Assembly (NCBI GenBank): GCA_024362935.1
Contig: JANCRA010000065.1
Span: forward strand, 2,480,001-2,544,000
DNA length: 64,000 nucleotides
Reading direction: 5' to 3'
Source of the DNA: Setophaga petechia
Lineage: Eukaryota; Chordata; Aves; Passeriformes; Parulidae
Shown here in pieces: positions 55,440-64,000 of this stretch. Below the pieces are notes generated by a model. The model was not told the DNA's origin, did no database searches, and saw only the letters and a program-made list of their open reading frames with translations. The translations under genes and the position numbers were made by a program. The first letter of the stretch is position 1, and every line of letters begins with the position of its first letter.

Positions 55440-56360
55440 CGGGGAAGTTTTTGGAGTCCAGGATGGTTCTGGGCAAACCTTAAGGGGCTCTGGGGGGTTT
55501 GGGGTTCCTGCAGGGGTCCCGGGGGAGATTTGGGGGTTCCAGGGGGTCCCAGGCCCACCCTGAACCGGGGTCTGGGGGTTTCAGGGGGAGGGGGCACAGC
55601 AGGGGTTCCCCCCCTCCCCCCCTGGTTTTTGGGGGGTCTCCCATGGTGCCCCCTCCCCAAACAGCTCCGAGGGCCCCCTGAAGTGGCTCCTGTTCCAGCG
55701 GCCGGTGCCCCTTGATCCAGGACGGCCCCACTGAGTCTGGGGGGGTTCTGGTGGTATTTGTGTAGATTTGGAGCTTTTTTTGGGCTTTGGAGAATTTTAT
55801 TGAGAGCTTAGGGGGGAATTATTGGGTTTTTGGTTGAATTTTTGGTTTTTGAGGGGTTGCAGGATTTTGGGTTGTTTTGGATTTTGGCGGATTTTATTGG
55901 GGTTGTGGGTTGTTTGGGAGAGGGATTTATTGAAATTTTTTCGAGTACTTTTAAATTTTGTTAGGTTCCACTGGGATTTTGTGGGATTCTCTGGAGTTTT
56001 GGAGGATCCTATTCTAATTTTTAAGGGAATATGGGTGGTCTGAGGAGACCTTGAGGTTATCCCCGCGTTTCGGGAAGGGTTGAGAGGCCCCAACATCTCC
56101 TTAAAACCCTGAAAAGTCCCAATAAAACCCACTAAATCCCAATTAAATATCTCAAAATCCCATTAGAGCACCCTCGAATCCCAACAAAAGCCGACAAAAT
56201 CCTTTGAAATCCCAATAACTCTCAAAATCCTGATTAAACTTCGCAAATCCCCCCAAAATGTCCCCAAAGCCATCAAAAGTCCCACAAAATCATTCTCAAG
56301 ACCCAACGAAATCCTGGCAACACACATAAAACCTCACAAAACCCCCAAATCCCACCAAAA
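55440..56360. repeat. Right arm of the 53-56 kb inverted repeat
   Basis: It is the mirror of 53,290-54,390. It includes the same GC-rich block (55,490-55,740), then AT-richer sequence (55,750-56,360) matching 53,290-53,560 and neighbours. The spacer between arms is about 1.05 kb. Confidence 0.8.
55655..55735 (+). CDS. Candidate mirrored exon, right copy
   Basis: The acceptor-like CCCCTCCCCAAACAG ends at ~55,664. The open segment that follows encodes SEGPLKWLLFQRPVPLDPG and then reaches a TGA because of one extra T relative to the left copy. It is transcribed toward the ZNF gene at 58.9 kb. Function unknown. Confidence 0.3.
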
Positions 56361-56599
56361 ACCAAAAATCCTTAATGAATCCCACTAAATGCCCCCACAA
56401 TTCCAATAAAATGCCCCAAAATCTCCTTAAAATCCCAGAATTTCTGAGAATCCCAAAAAATCCCAACAAAATCCCAGTAAAAACCCAAAATTCAAAAAAA
56501 GCCACAAAACTTTTCAATAAACCCCCAAACACGCCCAGAAAAACTCCCCCTCAAAATGCCAAGAAAATCCCCCAAAATCCAAACCCCCCAAAATCCACA

Positions 56600-58265
56600 A
56601 AACCAGCCACTCCCAGTCAATCCCAGTATGATTCCAGTTGCTCTCAATGAGATCCCAGTGTATCCCAGTATGGACTCAGCTGCTCTCACTGTGATCCCAG
56701 TGTGATCCCAGTTGCTCCCAGCATAGTTCCAGATGTTCCCAGTTCCTCCCATTATGATCCCAGTTGTCCCAAGAACAGTCCCAGTCCCTCCCAGCAGGGT
56801 CCCAGTCGTGCCCAGTTGCCTCCAGGGTAGATTCAGTTTCCCCCAGCATGGTCCCAGTTGCTCCCAGCATGATCCCAGCTGTTCCCAGTGTGGTTCCAGT
56901 GTCCCCAGTATGGTTAGAGACACTCCCAGTATGTTTTAGTTACCTCAGAATGATCCCAGTCTTTCCCAGTTACCTCCAGTTTCCTCTAGCATGATCCCAG
57001 TTTCTATCTGTTGCTCAAAGGGTGGCCCCAGTTGCTCCCAGTATGATCCCAGTTGCCCCAGTTGTAGTCTCAGCCCTCTCAGCACGGTTCCAGTACCTTC
57101 CAGCTGATCCCAGTTGCTCCCAGTGTGTCACATTTTCCTCCCAGCATGGGCCCAGTAGCTCCCAGTAAGCCCCAGTCAGGTTCCATTCACACCCAGTATA
57201 ATCCCAGTATGAGTGTAGCCACTCCCAGTATGATCCCAGTCACTCCCAGTCTAATCCCAGTTGTTCCCAGTCACTCCCAGTCTAATGCCAGTGCCCCCAG
57301 TGTGATCCCAGTTGCTCCCAGCATGGACACAGCTGTTCCCAGTGTGCTCCCATCACTCCCCTGTGGTTACAGACACTCCCAGAATGGTCCCAGTTGAACC
57401 CAGTTGCCTCTGCTCTAGTCCCAGTCACTCCCCAGATGATCCCAGTCCCTCCCAGCATGGTCCCACTCACTCCCAGTTGCCCCCAGTATGGTCCCAGTTC
57501 TCCCCAGCATGATCCCAGTTGTTCCCAGTGTGGGTCCAGTGTCCCCAGTATGGTTACAGACACTCCCAGTATATCCCAGTTTCCCCCAGCATGTCTGCAG
57601 TCATTTCCAGACTATGCCAGTGGCCCCAGTAAGGTGTCAGTTCTCCCAGTATGATCCCCCAGTCATGCCCAGCATGATCCCACTTGCCTCCAGCATGCAT
57701 CCAGTCCTTCCCAGTTCCTCCAGTTTGCTTGCAGCATCATCACAGTTCCTCTCAGCTGCTCCCAGTAGCCCAAAGTGTGATCCCAGTTGTTCCCTTTCAT
57801 CCCCAATATGATCCCAGTAAGCTCCAGTTTGATCCCAGTCCCATGCCAGCCCTCCCTGTGTGGTCCCAGTATAATCCCAGTTGCTTCCAATCTCTCCCAG
57901 TATGGTCCCAGCTACCTCCAGCATGGTTCCAGTTGCTTCCTGGATCAACCCAGTTATTCCCAGTATGATGCCATTTGCTGCCAGCATGCTCCCAGTTGCT
58001 CCCAGTCAGGCCCAGTATGGGGGATGATGTGCAGGGTGTGTTCCCAGTCACTCACAGACACTCCCAGTATGTGTCCAGTCCCTCCCAGTATGATCCAAAG
58101 ATGAGCCCAGTGTGCTCCCAGTCCCTGCCAGTATGAACCAGTTGTGCTCCACATGGTTCCAGTTGCTCTCTTTCAGCCTCACTTTTGTTCCAGTCCCTCC
58201 CAGTATGTCCCAGTGTAGCCCAGTTCCCTCCAGAATGTTCCCAGTCACTCCCAGTCGCTGCCAGT
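56600..58265. repeat. CCCAGT minisatellite
   Basis: About 1.65 kb of degenerate ~20-30-bp units built from GATCCCAGTTGCTCCCAG and CCCAGTATG. It sits between the inverted repeat and the ZNF gene. Frames through it have no biological signal beyond the repeat. Confidence 0.85.
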
Positions 58266-58885
58266 TGGGTTTTTGGGGGATGTTTGGAGAATGAAGGAGT
58301 CCAAGGCTTAGCGGAAAAGGCCCCTCGGGGGGACATCAGGGGGGTGGCGGCTGCCAGCAGAGGCAGCCTGGAGGAGCAGAGCCCTGTGTCCCCCAGGAGC
58401 CCAAAGTGGGGAGCCCAGAGAGGGGGGAGCGCCACCATTGGCGGGAGCCTCAAGAGCCTGGAGAGGGGCAGGGGGGACTCCTTGGAGCCGCTGCAGCCCC
58501 GAGCAGAGAATGAGGGGAGAAGGGAGCCCGGGAGCCCAAAGAGCCCCGGCATCCCGAAATGGGGAGAGCCAAGAGGGGGGAGCTTTTGGCATTGCTGGCA
58601 CTGCCAGCAGTCTGGGCAGGGAGGGCACCGAGGAGAAGGAGGACCCCCAATCCCTGTGTGATCCCCAGGAGCTGGGACAGTGTGGAACCCCGGAACATTA
58701 AAGGGGAGGAACCAGGGTCGGGGAACTCCTGGGAGGCTTTTCCAGGGCTGAATCTTGGTGTTTGGGAGGGTTTTATGGAGATCAGATGGCCGGTGCCTTG
58801 TAGAGATGGACTTGGGCAGAGGGACCTTCAGACTCAACTTGCTCATCCCATTTCCAACCTCTGGGAGGCTGTGAGGAAGAGGAAG
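58266..58885. other. GC-rich upstream region of the ZNF gene
   Basis: It contains two similar ~160-bp segments (near 58,390-58,430 and 58,545-58,590, both with GGGGAG...AGAGGGGGGAGC) and several in-frame Met codons upstream of the ZNF exon. It probably includes 5' exon or UTR sequence, but no splice pair could be fixed. Confidence 0.35.
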
Positions 58886-59755
58886 ATGCCCCGGGACACT
58901 GAGGCAGGTGAGGAGGAAGTCAATGCCCCTTTCCCCTCTGTGCTGCTCCATCTCCCAGCCCAGAACGGCCCCGGCTGCAGCACAGCCCTGGGGGGATCTC
59001 CTTGCCTATGCCTGTGGCACGGAGGCAAATCCCATCCTGTCCTTGTCCTTCCTCCCCCAGAGCAGGAGCAGGTTCATGATGGGGAGAAGCCCCACAGGTG
59101 CGGGGAGTGTGGGAAGAGCTTCAGCCGGAGCTCCAACCTTATCAGGCACCAGAGGACCCACACTGGGGAACGGCCCTACGAGTGTGATCAGTGCCGGAAG
59201 AGGTTTCAGAGCAGCTCCCATCTCCTCGTGCACCAGCACACGCACACAGAGGAGAGGCCCTTCCGCTGCCCCCACTGCGGGCAGGGCTTCAGGCGAAACG
59301 ACCATCTTGTCGTGCACCGACGTATCCACACTGGGGAGAGGCCCCACAAGTGTGAGGAATGTGGGAAGAGCTTCAGCCGGAGCTCCACCCTGTTTAGCCA
59401 CCAGAGGACCCACACTGGGGAGAGGCCCCACGAGTGTGGGGAGTGTGGGAAGAGCTTCAGCCAGAGGTCCAGCCTGATTGTCCACCAAAAGATCCACACA
59501 GGGGAGAGGCCCTACGAGTGTTCCAAGTGTGGGAAGGGGTTTCAGATCAGGTCCCATCTCATCCGGTACTTTTGGATTCACAGAGAGGAGAGGCCCTTCC
59601 AATGCCCCGACTGCGGGAAGGGATTCAAGCACAACTCCGACCTCATCAGCCACGGGCGCATCCACACTGGGGAGAGGCCCTACGAGTGTCCCCAGTGTGG
59701 GAAGAGCTTCTCCTGCAGCTCTCACTTGACCCGACACCAATGCAGGCACCGGTAA
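58886..59755 (+). CDS. C2H2 zinc-finger protein
   Basis: The short 5' exon ends DTEAG at a donor (58,907/58,908, GTGAGG). The intron is 153 bp and the second exon starts at 59,061 after CCTCCCCCAG. The frame is open through the intron, so a retained-intron product is possible. Eight C2H2 units run from ~59,098 to the TAA at 59,753-59,755, joined by HTGERP or HTEERP linkers. The sixth has Tyr in place of its first His (LIRYFWIH), so it is probably non-binding. The linker region seen in the 37.6-kb gene is missing: fingers start about 10 residues after the junction. The start codon is uncertain. Probably a nuclear DNA-binding protein. Confidence 0.8.
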   Translation: MPRDTEAGEEEVNAPFPSVLLHLPAQNGPGCSTALGGSPCLCLWHGGKSHPVLVLPPPEQEQVHDGEKPHRCGECGKSFSRSSNLIRHQRTHTGERPYECDQCRKRFQSSSHLLVHQHTHTEERPFRCPHCGQGFRRNDHLVVHRRIHTGERPHKCEECGKSFSRSSTLFSHQRTHTGERPHECGECGKSFSQRSSLIVHQKIHTGERPYECSKCGKGFQIRSHLIRYFWIHREERPFQCPDCGKGFKHNSDLISHGRIHTGERPYECPQCGKSFSCSSHLTRHQCRHR

Positions 59756-59938
59756 GGGAAGCCCTGCGAGTGCCCCAAGTGCAGGAAGAGCTTCATGCGC
59801 TGCTCCAGCTCCATCCCCCACTGGAGGAGCCACACTGGGCACAGCCCTGGTGAGCCACATTCCCTGTGATCCATGTTGGGAACACACCTGGCTGCTTCTC
59901 CTTTTAGTTTGGCCTTAATTTTCTTCTGATTTCATCTT

Positions 59939-60557
59939 GTGAAAAATGCCAATCAGTTGTTTTAAAGTTTTAAAAGTTTAATGGTATTAAAATAGTTATA
60001 AAAATAGTAAGAAAAATTAGAGCTATAAGGATTTCGACAATAAAAAGCAACTAATTACAGACGTCTGGTTGTGTTTTGCTCTTTGCCACACAAAAGCACA
60101 CCTCTCTAACAAGGGATTAACCCTTAAAAGCAATAGCCTGTTGCATATTCATATATCTCATACATGATTCAAAATTTCTTTTCAAACACAGGGTGTTTTC
60201 TGGTTATTGTTAACTTCCTCCCTCATCTTGTAGATCAATGTTTTGGTTCCTCATATTCTGGTTCTTCCTAATAAGGAGACAATAATTCTTGAGATTTTGC
60301 TGTCTTGTTGCTGTTATCTCTGTGCGAAGAATGTCTTGATTACCTTATCCATTCTTTCAGCTAGTTAGAAAAAGTCTCTTACATTTCATAGTTTCTATTT
60401 TAATATTATGTTATGGCCTAAAACTATATTTACCACACTACCTAAAAAAGATTAATACAGTACTACAAATTAATGCAACATAACTTCCCAACCTAACACA
60501 TATAGCATTCCTTTTAATATTTGTGAGGAGCCTGTCATATAATGTGCATTTTTCACA
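59939..60557 (-). repeat. LTR with 12-bp terminal inverted repeat
   Basis: It starts TGTGAAAAATGC and ends GCATTTTTCACA, a perfect 12-bp inverted terminus. On the minus strand it is preceded by a purine tract (AAGAAAGAGGGAGGAT, 60,558-60,573), so it is the 3' LTR of a minus-strand element. No partner LTR is in the window. Confidence 0.75.
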
Positions 60558-60792
60558 ATCCTCCCTCTTTCTTTTTATAAATCATTTGGCTTGAGCCATA
60601 TTCCTTGTTTTCTAGCCTTTTTTTTTCGCTCATTTTTTCACAAATCAATCTTGCTTCTTTGAAGGGGTCTTCTATATTATTTTGTTTCTTTAACACCATA
60701 ATCCTTTGCGCCGTTTTAGGTGTAGTCACCTCTTGGTCCGTGGGCATGGTCACTGCTTGCATGCCTTGGAATACACTGGTGATGAGCCGCAT
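60553..60792 (-). CDS. Retroelement 3' open frame running into the LTR
   Basis: This 79-codon frame is rich in Lys, Glu and Met (for example EARLICEKMSEKKRLE). It passes through the polypurine tract (KKEGG) and stops inside the LTR at 60,553-60,555. It is probably the C-terminal end of a retroviral gene whose upstream part is lost. The family is not recognised. Confidence 0.35.
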   Translation of the reverse strand: MRLITSVFQGMQAVTMPTDQEVTTPKTAQRIMVLKKQNNIEDPFKEARLICEKMSEKKRLENKEYGSSQMIYKKKEGGL

Positions 60793-60849
60793 GAAACGGG
60801 ATCAAACAAGGAAGAAATATTAGACCAGCTATAGGACATAAAAGGAAGA

Positions 60850-61446
60850 AGCCTAACTTCTTCTGAATCATGATTTTAAAGGGTTAGGATTTTAGTTGAG
60901 GGTTCAAACCAGTTCATATTGAAGTTAGATACACCAGCGATAGGTTAATGATTATTAGATGCTAATTAGCTAAAGCTAATTGTTATATTATGAGCTCATT
61001 TGTAGAAGGAAGTGGAACAAGTGAACCATTCTAGGAACATACTGAAACCAGCAGAACAATGCCCAGGACCTGGACTCTGTGTCGATCCATCATGAAGCAG
61101 GGGCCCTTGGATCATGCCAGAGGGTGACAGAGACCTGACGAAGACATTCCTGACTTCATTCCTGTGAACCACTGGCCCAATCTGAGACCACCAAATTGGA
61201 GTTCTTCAAGAGAAGAATTGCACACACGTAAAAGACTAATGACCTCATTTAATACACAGCAGGGATGGGAGGTGCTGGGTTGTGCATATGTATTATTTTG
61301 GGAAATAAACAGAAGGCAAAAATCCCTGTACGGCGCAGTCACGCATTTTGGGAACAACCCCCATGCTGCCCACCAGTGTAATAAACATCCCACTCTCTAA
61401 CTTTGACCAGTTAGAGAGTCTTTGTCTGTGATTTTCAGTTTTAACA
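60850..61446 (+). repeat. Candidate LTR fragment, plus strand
   Basis: It has AATAAA at about 61,380 and a terminal TTTTAACA at 61,446, after which the minisatellite starts. The start is not defined. Confidence 0.35.
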
Positions 61447-61765
61447 ATTCACCATGATGCCCCAGAGTGTCACAACGGTATCCTTGGCTCCATTGGACCC
61501 TTCATCCCATGGAGACCCACAGTGGTCACTGTAGTCCCCTTGATTCCACAAGGCCCTGCCATACTATCATGGCCCCTTGGGTCCCATGGTTCCCAAAGTG
61601 TCAGAAGAGTCTCCATTGTTCCATGAGGCCCCACAAAGTCACTGTGCTCCCCTTCGTTCCACACGGCCCCACAGTGGAACAATGCACTCTTGCCTCCATG
61701 AGCTTCCTCAGTCACAATGGTCTCCTTGGATCCGCAGTGTCACCATGGTCCCTTTGAGGCATCAA
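61447..61765 (+). repeat. 36-bp minisatellite, separate copy
   Basis: Same family and direction as 46,330-46,690 and 47,890-48,530 (units with CCTTGGNTCCATGG and CCCACAGTGTCACNATGG), 13 kb away. Confidence 0.7.
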
Positions 61766-62130
61766 CAGGGAGAAGCCTCTGCAAAAGTGCCAAAAAACTG
61801 AGGAAGAAGTCCTGCAAAGATATTTTGAGTCACGGTTCAGCCAGTCCCCTGGTTGATGACTGATCGCCCTTGGGTCCACCTTATTAGGCCCTCTTGCTGC
61901 AATGCCCCTGGCATTGATTTTGGGCCTTACATTTTAAATAAGTTAGCATTTTTCATTAAAAATCAGTTAAAAAGAGTTAACATTTTGTTTGTTAGACATT
62001 TACAGTTGCTTTGAGACAAGTTACGGAAATGTTCATTGTTTTTACCAGTTGCCAGTTTTTTACCACGTTTCGTTTCGCGAACCTTTATATTTTTATAGTC
62101 CTTACACTTTCTATGTTTTTGGTTAGTCAT

Positions 62131-62145
62131 AAGAGGGGGGGGAAA
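62131..62145 (+). promoter_or_regulatory. Polypurine tract
   Basis: AAGAGGGGGGGGAAA directly precedes the LTR start TGTGGGAG. Confidence 0.7.
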
Positions 62146-62393
62146 TGTGGGAGATGAGGGACTGGCCCAAGTTATCGCGATGTTACGGGCGGGCAGAGCC
62201 CCTCCCCTCTACCGTTCTCAGCCCCCCGTGTTGTTCACCGTGAGCCCCTGTTATCAATGACCCTGCCCAGCCGTTCATAAAGGCCATTCACCGTCGACCA
62301 GATTGGTGCCTGCGAGTGCTTGGACCGAGTGGCAAAAGTGTTGGTGCCGTGCCGTTCCTGACCTGGGACGCCGTGCCCCAAGTGGAGGCAACA
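62146..62393 (+). repeat. 3' LTR of a plus-strand ERV remnant
   Basis: The sequence follows a polypurine tract and starts TGTGGGAGATG. It is GC-rich, with a CATAAAGGCC TATA-like element near 62,276, and ends GGCAACA. The upstream interior (61,770-62,130) shows no coding frame. The 3' end is approximate. Confidence 0.55.
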
Positions 62394-63210
62394 CCAGATT
62401 AAGTCACCTAAGTGGTTGTTGTGCATTTCTAATTGTGGAGGTCAATATCAATGTAGCTGCTTCTGGTAATACAGAAAGCTCTTTCAGAACACTTCTTAAG
62501 AGAAATGTCCTTTTCCTTTTCACTCTTAACTGCAAAGCCCTCCAGGATGTACAGCAAACAGGTTATCTAGATTGTCCTTTCACAATAACAGAAAACTTCC
62601 CCTTTAATCAGCCTGAATTGCACAATTCTCACCTATATGGAGGAATTTCATTTAGTCTCTGCTGTAAAGAAGTGATTTCTATGCAACAGGGTTGATAAAG
62701 GGCAGACCCAAATTAACGAGAGGGGTATTTGTTAGAGCTGACATTACTCATCACACACTTTAAACAGCCCACACCATCGAGCCCAAAGCTAATACGGCTC
62801 CGTGTTAAATATTTCTGATGGATTACACATCCTTGTGTGAAGATGGAATTAGGATCTACAGCCATTATTTCTGCATATACAAGCATTGTGCAAGAACATT
62901 GCATCTTCAGAATGGAAACCAAATATCACCTGGACAGGGTAAAAGCTGCAATAACATGAATACACTTCTCCCATCAGGTTCGCAGACAACTTAACTAATT
63001 CTGTGCTTGCAGATAATCTGTTCTGGCATCTTTTGGGGCCCTGAACAGGAAAGTCACACTGAAATACTGTGGGACCATGAAAATTTCTCCACATCCAAAC
63101 CAGTCTCCAGGTGACACAAGTGACTGCAGACACCTCCAATAATGCAGCGGGCAGCCAGGTCTGCTGTGCTCTCTTTGTCATTGTGGGTTTGTAATTCACA
63201 CTCACAGAGG
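62394..63210. other. No gene recognised
   Basis: Unique sequence with short frames only. Confidence 0.4.
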
Positions 63211-63308
63211 GGCTTGACTTGGAAGGGGCCTTAAAGATCGTCTAGATCCAACCCCCCTGCCATGGGCAGGGACACCTTTCACTAGACCAGGTGGCTCAGA
63301 GCCCCTGC
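63211..63308 (-). mobile_element. CR1 LINE 3' fragment, minus strand
   Basis: It contains the antisense form of the avian CR1 3' region, including GACACCTTTCACTAGACCAGG and CCAACCCCCCTGCCATGGGC. The end that would be the CR1 3' terminus is on the left. Confidence 0.8.
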
Positions 63309-64000
63309 AAGCTTTGGCAAATACCCAAGGACACCTTTTCCTTTGTTTTGCAAGGCCAGATTTCCATGCTCACTTTCACAGATGGCTCCAGTCTCACACA
63401 GAGCATTGCTGATTGGTCACTCTTACCTGCACAGCCCAGCAGAGATCCTGTTTTGCATGGCTCTCACTGCTCCCAAGGCCCCAGGGACCAGCCACTGCCT
63501 CTCCTCCTTCTGCTCTCCCTTCCAGGATCAGAGATTTCCTGCTGCGTCCTCCACGTCTGAGACAACTGGAGGAGATGAGGGGCTGAGGATGTGGCTTCTG
63601 ACAGAGAGTTGATAACGCTCAGCTGAGTATTTTATTCTCCTGGCACTAAGCTGTCAGGCTGCTGCTGAAATTCCTCCTGCTCTGAAAGGGCTGGTGTGAG
63701 CAGCAGGAATTGTTGCTGGCTGGAACTTTTCCAAGAGCTGGACAAAAGAAGCATTTTGTGGAAGGCCACCAGCTGCCCTTGGTCAGCAGCGCAAGGTGTG
63801 AGGTCCCCTTTGAAGGCCATCCCTGCACAAGGACAGCCTGGCCTGCTCCAGTGCCCAGAGCACCTTCCAGGCTTTTGGGCTGGCCTCGTCCCTCAGCCTG
63901 GAGAAGCAGGTTGCTGTTGGAACTCTCATATCCACAGTTTCTGGCTGGATTGCCGTGCCTTACCACAGACAGCCCTGGAGACACCAGTACAGACTCCAGC
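63309..64000. other. No gene recognised
   Basis: GC-moderate sequence with short overlapping frames. No domain, repeat or splice-supported exon was recognised. Confidence 0.4.

Noticed and set aside
56600..58260. Direct repeats that might suggest a CRISPR-like array
   Set aside because: Units are degenerate, contiguous and lack unique spacers of constant length. The genome is a vertebrate.
62342..62351. TGGTGCCGTG, resembling the start of a tRNA-His primer site
   Set aside because: Only about ten bases match, the preceding LTR is defined as a 3' LTR by its polypurine tract, and no interior follows.

Overview
The window looks like a repeat-rich, accessory part of a bird genome, most probably a songbird. 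The evidence is avian-type endogenous retroviruses (ERVs), including class II proviruses with an alpharetrovirus-like env and a class III ERV-L, together with CR1 LINE 3' ends, a family of C2H2 zinc-finger (ZNF) genes with a short shared 5' exon, and GC-rich minisatellites of the kind common on bird microchromosomes. There are no bacterial features, and I recognise no ordinary conserved single-copy gene. The chromosome cannot be named from the sequence.

Layout. 1-17,613 is a long inverted repeat. Its arms (1-~4,115 and ~13,990-17,613, roughly 95% identical where I compared them) each hold a flank plus the 3' half of a class II provirus (ERV-A). ERV-A is complete on the minus strand at 1,901-8,123. 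A second class II provirus (ERV-B, plus strand, 8,124-~13,830) abuts the ERV-A 5' LTR in the middle of its gag nucleocapsid region and ends in an env interrupted by only one stop. 17,614-21,732 is mostly non-coding, with one candidate small first exon (18,927-19,005) and one solo LTR. 21,733-28,373 is a fairly young ERV-L provirus on the minus strand with paired LTRs, a likely target-site duplication, an 18-nt tRNA-Gly primer site, gag, pro and pol, but no env.

28.4-41.6 kb holds two members of the ZNF family (a degenerate one at 31.1-31.6 kb and one at 37.6-38.7 kb), a CpG-rich promoter-like block at 33.0-33.9 kb, solo LTRs, a CR1 copy and several minisatellites, one of which repeats an RFX X-box-like palindrome. 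41.6-48.5 kb is a compound satellite (a ~189-bp unit plus a ~36-bp minisatellite). Its orientation flips across a gag-only LTR element (42,733-45,907). 48.9-53.2 kb holds more LTRs, a hexamer-based minisatellite and duplicated modules.

53.3-56.4 kb is a second large inverted repeat, built around a CpG-rich core with four inverted CCAAT boxes. It resembles a bidirectional promoter with mirrored candidate exons and lies upstream of the best-preserved ZNF gene (58.9-59.8 kb). 59.9-64.0 kb contains LTR fragments, minisatellite and a CR1 3' end.

The retroviral genes are endogenous fossils. Lesions are noted individually and none of the proviruses is intact. The ZNF genes may be part of the host response to such elements, but that is inference from general knowledge of ZNF/ERV co-expansion, not something the sequence shows.
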